Assembly: GCF_000219805.1 (NCBI RefSeq)
Contig: NC_015759.1
Span: forward strand, 992,001-1,056,000
Direction of reading: 5' to 3'
DNA from: Weissella koreensis KACC 15510
GTDB lineage: Bacteria > Bacillota > Bacilli > Lactobacillales > Lactobacillaceae
Length of the DNA stretch: 64,000 nucleotides
Positions 58,728-64,000 of the stretch are shown in pieces. Both the position numbers and the translations under genes were made by a program. How positions within the stretch are numbered: the stretch's first letter is position 1; each line of letters starts with the position of its first letter. The notes beneath the pieces are model-generated. The model searched no databases. It saw nothing but the letters and a program-made list of their open reading frames with translations, and was not told the DNA's origin.

Positions 58728-59771
58728 ATGAAAAAAATATTAATGTGGGTCGGCTTGGTTCTAGTTTTTTTGTTGGTAGTTTTTGGGATTGTTTTCCGAA
58801 ATGAGATAACAACAATAGCTACGACGAAAAAACTTAATGATAAACCTTTTTATGAAATGAATTATCGTGGAGATTATGCTTTAGATAAAATTTTGAAAAA
58901 AGGAGTTGATAATGATCAAGAATTGGCTGATTTTGCAACGAAACAATTATTGCATGGTATTCCGGTGAAAATAAAAGTTCCGAATTTAGGTTGTACAACC
59001 TTTAATGCGACTACTCCAAATGGGGATAAAACTTTTGCCCGTAATTTTGACTTAGATAACGCTCCAGTCATGGTTGTCCGGACTAAACCTAAAAATGATT
59101 ATGAAAGTATTTCTGTAGTTGATCCTGGCTTGATCGGGATTAAAGCAGAGGGAATGAACAAACCAATGGGGCGTTTAATGACATTAGTTGCCCCTTATAT
59201 TCCATTAGATGGAATGAATGAAAAAGGACTAAGTGTTGCAGTATTAAAATTGCAAGATGAAAATACGAATCAGAACACGGGTAAGCCAGGGATTAATACT
59301 ACTGTTGCTATTCGTATGATTTTAGACAAGGCCAAAACGACAGATGAAGCTGTTAATTTGTTGAAAAAGTATGATATGCATAGTTCTTCAACTGCGACAT
59401 ATCATTTTCAAATTGCGGATAAACGAGGAAAAAGTGTTGTAGTTGAATATGTTAATAATCAAATGAAGGTCTTACCATCTGATAAGAACTATCAAGTTGC
59501 GACGAATTTTTATTTGAGTCCTGAAAAGTATGGTCAAGGAAAAGGTCAAGATCGTTATAAAATCGCGACGGAAAAGTTAGAAGATCAGAAAGGTATTTTG
59601 ACACCAGAACAATCAATGGATCTTTTAAAGGCTACACATTTAGAGGATAAAGGTGATAATAGTAAAGCCATGGTCACACAATGGAGTGCCGTTTATCAAC
59701 AAGATAAGCTACAACTAGATATTGCGACTGGACATAATTATAAGAAGGTATATCATTTTAATGTACATTGA
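58728..59771 (+). CDS. Membrane-anchored linear amide C-N hydrolase (Ntn/choloylglycine hydrolase family)
   Basis: 347 residues. An N-terminal hydrophobic helix (about 4-23, IL...GLVLVFLLVVFGIVF) without lipobox is followed by a stretch of about 65 residues and then a C45/C59-type hydrolase domain. C89 in NLGCTTFNATTPNGD is the likely nucleophile, and ARNFD holds the usual arginine and aspartate. Relatives cleave bile-salt, penicillin or N-acyl amides. Because the presumed nucleophile is internal, maturation by cleavage before C89, or activity without it, must be assumed. The domain should face the outside of the cell. Confidence 0.82.
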   Translation: MKKILMWVGLVLVFLLVVFGIVFRNEITTIATTKKLNDKPFYEMNYRGDYALDKILKKGVDNDQELADFATKQLLHGIPVKIKVPNLGCTTFNATTPNGDKTFARNFDLDNAPVMVVRTKPKNDYESISVVDPGLIGIKAEGMNKPMGRLMTLVAPYIPLDGMNEKGLSVAVLKLQDENTNQNTGKPGINTTVAIRMILDKAKTTDEAVNLLKKYDMHSSSTATYHFQIADKRGKSVVVEYVNNQMKVLPSDKNYQVATNFYLSPEKYGQGKGQDRYKIATEKLEDQKGILTPEQSMDLLKATHLEDKGDNSKAMVTQWSAVYQQDKLQLDIATGHNYKKVYHFNVH

Positions 59772-60027
59772 TAAATTATTTTATACTATGAATAGGGACT
59801 TTGATTTGATTATAGAGCCATTCAGTGCGATAATATTAGAGAAGAAGAATTTGAAAATAAAAAAATTATAATTTAATTTAATTAAAATGTAGCTTTTTGA
59901 ATATGACGGTGTTATAATAATTACAGAGTTAAAAAGCAATTTTGTTTTATGTTTTACCGAATGTATGGCACATTGATTTTTGATTTATTATTATTTAAGT
60001 ATGGCAAGTGCCAAGGAGGTTTCACAC

Positions 60028-60228
60028 ATGGAACAAGGAACAGTAAAATGGTTTAACGCAGACAAGGGATTTGGATTTATCGAACGCGAAAATGGTGGAG
60101 ATGTATTCGTACATTTCTCAGCTATTCAAACTGACGGTTTCAAGTCATTAGACGAAGGACAAAAAGTTAACTTTGACGTTGAAGAAGGAGCTCGCGGATT
60201 GCAAGCTGTTAACGTTACTAAGGGTTAA
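60028..60228 (+). CDS. csp: Cold-shock protein (CspA family)
   Basis: 66 residues from the ATG at 60028, with AAGGAGG at 60014-60020; an in-frame ATG at 59980 is far upstream without a ribosome site. Single OB fold with RNP1 KGFGFIE and RNP2 VFVHFS, start [17 protein letters not shown] chaperone of the cytoplasm. Codon use is highly biased. The leader of over 100 nt is AT-rich, as in thermosensing csp mRNAs. Own terminator. Confidence 0.97.
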   Translation: MEQGTVKWFNADKGFGFIERENGGDVFVHFSAIQTDGFKSLDEGQKVNFDVEEGARGLQAVNVTKG

Positions 60229-60245
60229 TTCTTTAGTGCTTAAAT

Positions 60246-60278
60246 AAAAAAGCAGTGCATTTATGTACTGCTTTTTTT
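60246..60278 (+). terminator. Terminator after csp
   Basis: AAAGCAGTGCAT/ATGTACTGCTTT with TTTTTTT. Confidence 0.9.
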
Positions 60279-60465
60279 GTATGAATTTTTTGAATTTAGG
60301 GCTATTGATGTTCTTGCCCTAGGATGGTTTAAGGGGACGCCCTTCTTAGATGCAAATTGGAATTAATTTAGATCTATAATTTTATATTAGTTAAATATCA
60401 AGAATAACTAATTACCAATTTGTTCACATTCTATGATAAAATAAAGATGTTAAATTAATTATAAA

Positions 60466-60596
60466 ATCATGAGGGAGTAACGGCAGACTTAAGTTTGCGG
60501 TCCCACCGTCAGCAAGAGCAGCTTGACTGCTCCGGTGGTCCTTAAATTGTGAGACTCGTGGTGACTTTCTAAATGTCACCATAGGTCTCTTTTTAT
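60466..60596 (+). promoter_or_regulatory. yybP-ykoY manganese riboswitch
   Basis: GAGGGAGTAACGGC (from 60470) opens the aptamer. The CCGTCAGCAAGAGC segment (from 60506), TCCGGTGGTC and the return to GAGAC complete the four-way junction pattern of the yybP-ykoY family. The expression platform is a terminator, GAGAC...GGTGAC/GTCACC...GGTCTC followed by TTTTT (60551-60596). It precedes a P-type cation ATPase, the classic partner gene. Mn2+ binding should permit transcription. Confidence 0.92.
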
Positions 60597-60637
60597 TTAA
60601 TGATTAAATGTAATTATCATATCTAGGAGGATTATTT

Positions 60638-63322
60638 ATGCTTGAGGGAGATCAAAAACCTTTATATCAACGAACGGCCCAAGAAGTTGAAACAGCTTTA
60701 AAAGCTGATTCAGTCAATGGATTATCTGGTACGGATGCTAAACAGCGCTTAGCAGAAGTGGGACCGAATCAATTAAAAGCTACGAAAAAGACTACTTTGA
60801 TGCAAAAATTCTTTAATCAATTTAAAGACTTTATGATTGTAGTTTTGTTGGTTGCCGCTTTAATTGCTGGTTTGACTGGTGAAGTGGCTGATGCGCTTAT
60901 TATCTTAGCTGTTGTAATCTTGAATGCTATTTTTGGGGTCTATCAAGAAGCAAAAGCCGATGAAGCAATTGAAGCTTTGCAAAAGATGTCAGCGCCTAAT
61001 GCCAATGTTCGTCGTGATGGGGTTATTATGACCTTGCCAGCTAGTGAATTGGTACCAGGTGATATTGTTGCGTTAGAAGCTGGAGATGTAATTCCTGCAG
61101 ATATGCGCTTGTTGGAATCAGCATCATTAAAAATTGAAGAAGCTGCTTTGACGGGTGAATCGGTACCTGTTGAAAAGCAAACTGCCGCTTTAGCAGGTGA
61201 AGAGTTACCTCTTGGTGATCGGACTAACTTGGCCTTTATGAATTCGAATGTGACCTATGGTCGTGGTGTTGGAATTGTAACTGGGACAGGGATGTCAACT
61301 GAAGTTGGACATATCGCTGGAATGTTGGAATCAACTGAAACTACTAAAACACCGTTGCAAGTTAATTTATCAAAATTAGGTAAATCATTAACTTATTTAA
61401 TTTTGATTATCGCGGTGATTGTATTTATTGTAGGAATGTTTAGAACTCCAGAAGTTGGAAGTGGGAACCGTGTTGTAGATATGTTGTTGACGGCTATTTC
61501 TTTAGCCGTTGCAGCAATTCCAGAAGGATTACCTGCGATCGTTACGATTACCCTTGCTTTGGGAACCAATCAATTAGCAAAAAAGCACGCTTTAATGCGA
61601 AAATTGCCAGCTGTTGAAACTTTGGGTTCGACTCAAATTATTGGATCAGACAAAACGGGAACCTTAACGCAAAATAAAATGACGGTTGAAAAATACTATG
61701 TTGACCAGAATTTAATTGATGCTAAGACGCCGGTTACAGGATCAGCTGAACAATTGGTTGATTTATTAGCTTTGAATAATGATACAAAAATTAATTCAGA
61801 TGGTGATAAATTAGGTGATCCAACTGAAACGGCTTTGATTACTTTTAATGAAACTCAAAATCGTAATTTAGAACAATTATTTGCTGAAAATCCTCGAGTG
61901 TCAGAAATTCCGTTTGATTCAGAACGTAAATTGATGACCACGATTCATCCCCACGGTGATCAATTTATGATTACGGTTAAGGGAGCGCCCGATGAATTGT
62001 TACGTCGAACTACAAAACGCTTGGAGCAAAATCAAGCGGTAGAAATGCAACCAGCTGATAAAGATAATATTAGTGCAGTTAACGTTGCTATGGCACAGGA
62101 TGCCTTACGTGTATTAGGCTTCGCTTATAAACTGGTTGATGAAATTCCAGAAAAATTGGAATCAGAATTGGTTGAAAATGATCTTATTTTTGTTGGATTA
62201 ATTGGAATGATCGATCCTGAACGGCCTGAAGTGGCCGGTGCGGTTGCTGAAGCGAAAAAGGCGGGAATCAGAACTTTGATGATTACTGGTGATCATAAAA
62301 TTACTGCCGAAGCTATCTCACGTCGTTTGGGGATCTTAAGTCCTGAGCAAGGTAGTGATGCAGTAATTACTGGTCCTGAATTAGATCAATTGGACGATGA
62401 AACATTTAAAGCTCAAGTTAGTCAATATAGTGTCTATGCTCGGGTTGCACCTGAACACAAGGTTCGGATTGTACAAGCTTGGCAATCACAAGGTCAAGTG
62501 GTAGCAATGACAGGGGATGGAGTCAATGATGCCCCTGCTTTGAAGACGGCTGATATTGGAATTGCTATGGGAATTACTGGAACGGAAGTTTCTAAAGGGG
62601 CCGCTGATATGGTCCTTGCGGATGATAACTTTGCCACAATTGTTAATGCTGTTGAGGAAGGGCGAAAAGTATTTTCAAATATTCAAAAATCAATTCAATA
62701 CCTATTATCTGCCAATTTGGGTGAAGTTTTGACCCTCTTTGTGATGACGATCATGGGATGGAATATTTTGGCACCTGTGCATATTCTTTGGATTAATTTA
62801 GTGACTGATACCTTACCAGCAATTGCATTGGGAATGGAACCAGTCGAACCAGGAATTATGGAGCGTAAGCCTCGCGGTCGTAATAGTGACTTTTTGGCTG
62901 ATGGATTAGGTAGCACTATTATTTATCAAGGATTGATCGAAGGATTGATTACTTTGGGTGTTTATTGGTATGCTATTAATTTCCCTGTTCATGCTAGTTC
63001 AGCAGCGGCGCATGCCGATGCTTTAACAATGGCTTTTGCTACCTTGGGATTGATTCAATTATTCCATGCGTTTAATACCAAATCAATTTATCAATCAATT
63101 TTCAAGGTGGGTATTTTCAAAAATAAGACCTTTAATTGGGCGATTTTGATTGCGGCCTTAGCTTTGGCAATTACTATTGTAATGCCAGGATTGAATGATA
63201 TTTTCCATGTCACACATTTGGATTGGCATCAATGGTTGTTAGTGTTGGGTGCTTCGTTTGCGATTATTCCAGTTGTGGAAATTATTAAATTCGTGCAACG
63301 TCACACCATGCACAAGCAATAA
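60638..63322 (+). CDS. P2A-type cation ATPase, probable Mn2+ exporter
   Basis: 894 residues, ten membrane helices predicted. Actuator TGES at 172-175, TM4 motif AAIPEGLPAIV, phosphorylation DKTGT with D338, KGAPDEL and the hinge MTGDGVNDAPALK. Generic annotation is calcium-transporting (PMCA/SERCA-like). The manganese riboswitch upstream and the known role of riboswitch-controlled YoaB/MgaT relatives in Lactococcus and Streptococcus make Mn2+ efflux the better inference. Ribosome site TAGGAGG. Good neighbours: none functionally linked. Confidence 0.92.
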   Translation: MLEGDQKPLYQRTAQEVETALKADSVNGLSGTDAKQRLAEVGPNQLKATKKTTLMQKFFNQFKDFMIVVLLVAALIAGLTGEVADALIILAVVILNAIFGVYQEAKADEAIEALQKMSAPNANVRRDGVIMTLPASELVPGDIVALEAGDVIPADMRLLESASLKIEEAALTGESVPVEKQTAALAGEELPLGDRTNLAFMNSNVTYGRGVGIVTGTGMSTEVGHIAGMLESTETTKTPLQVNLSKLGKSLTYLILIIAVIVFIVGMFRTPEVGSGNRVVDMLLTAISLAVAAIPEGLPAIVTITLALGTNQLAKKHALMRKLPAVETLGSTQIIGSDKTGTLTQNKMTVEKYYVDQNLIDAKTPVTGSAEQLVDLLALNNDTKINSDGDKLGDPTETALITFNETQNRNLEQLFAENPRVSEIPFDSERKLMTTIHPHGDQFMITVKGAPDELLRRTTKRLEQNQAVEMQPADKDNISAVNVAMAQDALRVLGFAYKLVDEIPEKLESELVENDLIFVGLIGMIDPERPEVAGAVAEAKKAGIRTLMITGDHKITAEAISRRLGILSPEQGSDAVITGPELDQLDDETFKAQVSQYSVYARVAPEHKVRIVQAWQSQGQVVAMTGDGVNDAPALKTADIGIAMGITGTEVSKGAADMVLADDNFATIVNAVEEGRKVFSNIQKSIQYLLSANLGEVLTLFVMTIMGWNILAPVHILWINLVTDTLPAIALGMEPVEPGIMERKPRGRNSDFLADGLGSTIIYQGLIEGLITLGVYWYAINFPVHASSAAAHADALTMAFATLGLIQLFHAFNTKSIYQSIFKVGIFKNKTFNWAILIAALALAITIVMPGLNDIFHVTHLDWHQWLLVLGASFAIIPVVEIIKFVQRHTMHKQ

Positions 63323-63377
63323 TAATGTATAATAGAGAAGCTGTATTATCATTTCGGCTTTGATTCATAGCTTGAAT

Positions 63378-63420
63378 TACAGCGGTTGGTCCTTCTAGGA
63401 TTGATCGCTGTATTCTTTTA
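63378..63420 (+). terminator. Terminator after the P-type ATPase
   Basis: TACAGCG-GTTGGTCC/GGATTGAT-CGCTGTA with T-rich tail. Confidence 0.75.
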
Positions 63421-63482
63421 TTATTAATCAATAGTATGGATGATAAAAATAATTAAAGTATATCAACGAATGGGGAAATAAA

Positions 63483-63926
63483 ATGGCTAAAAAAATGTTT
63501 GCAAATCCGCGTGACTACGCAATGAAGTTATCACAATTAGTACAAACAACTGAAGAAAGTGGTTCAAATGTTGCGGAATACTTCGAAAAAATCCGAACAG
63601 CTATTGATGAAGATAAAGTTGCAGAGATGCCCAAAGCAGAATTTGCTGAAATTTCAGTTGAATTTGATGACGTGGTAGAAGTGTACAAAAAAGCTGCCGA
63701 TGATCTAGATCAAATGAAAGCACCAGTTCGTTTAATTGGTGTTCATGGAAGTTTAAAGAAGACCTTCCGAGATTACTATGATGCTACAGTGGCTATGGCT
63801 AATGCATTGGATGTCAATAAACAACAAGTTGACGTAACTGCCTTTGACCAATCCGAACAAGATCAAGATCAATTGATGGAAGAGTTCATGAAGCAAGTTC
63901 GCCGAGCCTTCCAAATGGTAATGTAA
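63483..63926 (+). CDS. Unrecognised small helical protein
   Basis: 147 residues, acidic and almost entirely helical by composition, without membrane segment or signal peptide. It begins MAKKMFANPRDYAMKLSQLV; a central part is rich in E, D and V, and a GVHGSLKKTFRDYYDATVAM segment follows near residue 95. Family not recognised. Its stop lies 2 nt before the next start, so it is co-transcribed with the probable tex gene. Weak ribosome site (GGGGAA). Confidence 0.75.
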   Translation: MAKKMFANPRDYAMKLSQLVQTTEESGSNVAEYFEKIRTAIDEDKVAEMPKAEFAEISVEFDDVVEVYKKAADDLDQMKAPVRLIGVHGSLKKTFRDYYDATVAMANALDVNKQQVDVTAFDQSEQDQDQLMEEFMKQVRRAFQMVM

Positions 63927-63928
63927 GT

Positions 63929-64000
63929 ATGGAGAATGTATCAATTCCAGAATTAGATCTAATCGCCGGAATTGCGAATGAGCTAGAGCTACCTAAGACA
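63929..64000 (+). CDS. tex: Probable Tex-like S1 RNA-binding protein, N-terminus only (partial)
   Basis: 24 codons remain open to the window edge: MENVSIPELDLIAGIANELEL then PKT. Tex proteins start with a similar short acidic helix before the HhH and YqgF-like regions, none of which are visible yet. No clear ribosome site; it follows the previous stop by 2 nt and may be coupled. The Tex call is an inference from these few residues. Confidence 0.4.
   Translation, partial: MENVSIPELDLIAGIANELELPKT

Overview
This is an AT-rich, mostly plus-strand stretch of a low-GC Gram-positive chromosome. The 16S sequence (variable regions and the GGACGAAAGTCTGATGG region) looks like Weissella (family formerly Leuconostocaceae). 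The gene set fits: PolC replicase, GlnR/GlnA, long HPF, EzrA, ComFA/ComFC, T-box and Mn2+ riboswitch control, and no sporulation genes. Species cannot be fixed by eye; the W. koreensis/kandleri group is a guess.

Layout. 1-4520: miaA 3' end, glnR-glnA with a near-consensus GlnR box, then an unrecognised three-gene operon. 4576-9430: an EamA exporter; queT behind a preQ1-I riboswitch; an SDR; a minus-strand tRNA-Arg; a Vga/VmlR-type resistance ABC-F gene with what looks like a complete ribosome-mediated transcription attenuator in its leader; an unknown gene. 9691-18285: ispE; nagA-nagR with a NagR-like operator; rpsD with a pseudoknotted leader; an AbrB-like/membrane fusion; and a purine salvage block (NCS2 permease diverging from purA-hpt around two PurBoxes). 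18443-29701: membrane proteins, a Cof-type phosphatase, uppS-cdsA-proS (rseP missing from its usual place), a DUF1361 gene and polC. The PolC is unusual: altered PHP motif residues, an insertion in the PHP domain, and loss of all four cysteines of the zinc module.

29800-35460 is a complete rRNA operon (16S, tRNA-Ala, 23S, 5S) with two promoters, long processing stems and a terminator. 35495-42838: comFA-comFC, hpf, an Xaa-Pro peptidase, two metallophosphatases, yutD and a NagD-like HAD gene. 43036-48035: the phosphate operon pstSCAB1B2-phoU. 48320-64000: a TSUP transporter, ezrA, tyrS under a tyrosine T-box, secG-rnr-smpB, a POT peptide transporter, a GNAT, an anchored Ntn amidase, a cold-shock protein, a P-type cation ATPase under a yybP-ykoY Mn2+ riboswitch, an unknown gene and the 5' end of a probable tex.

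The strongest theme is RNA- and operator-based control readable from sequence: preQ1, Mn2+, T-box, a probable S4 leader, GlnR, NagR, PurR and the ABC-F attenuator. Most of the window is conserved housekeeping DNA. I see no insertion sequence, prophage or CRISPR array. The items most deserving follow-up are the ABC-F attenuator, the divergent PolC, and the unknown operon after glnA.
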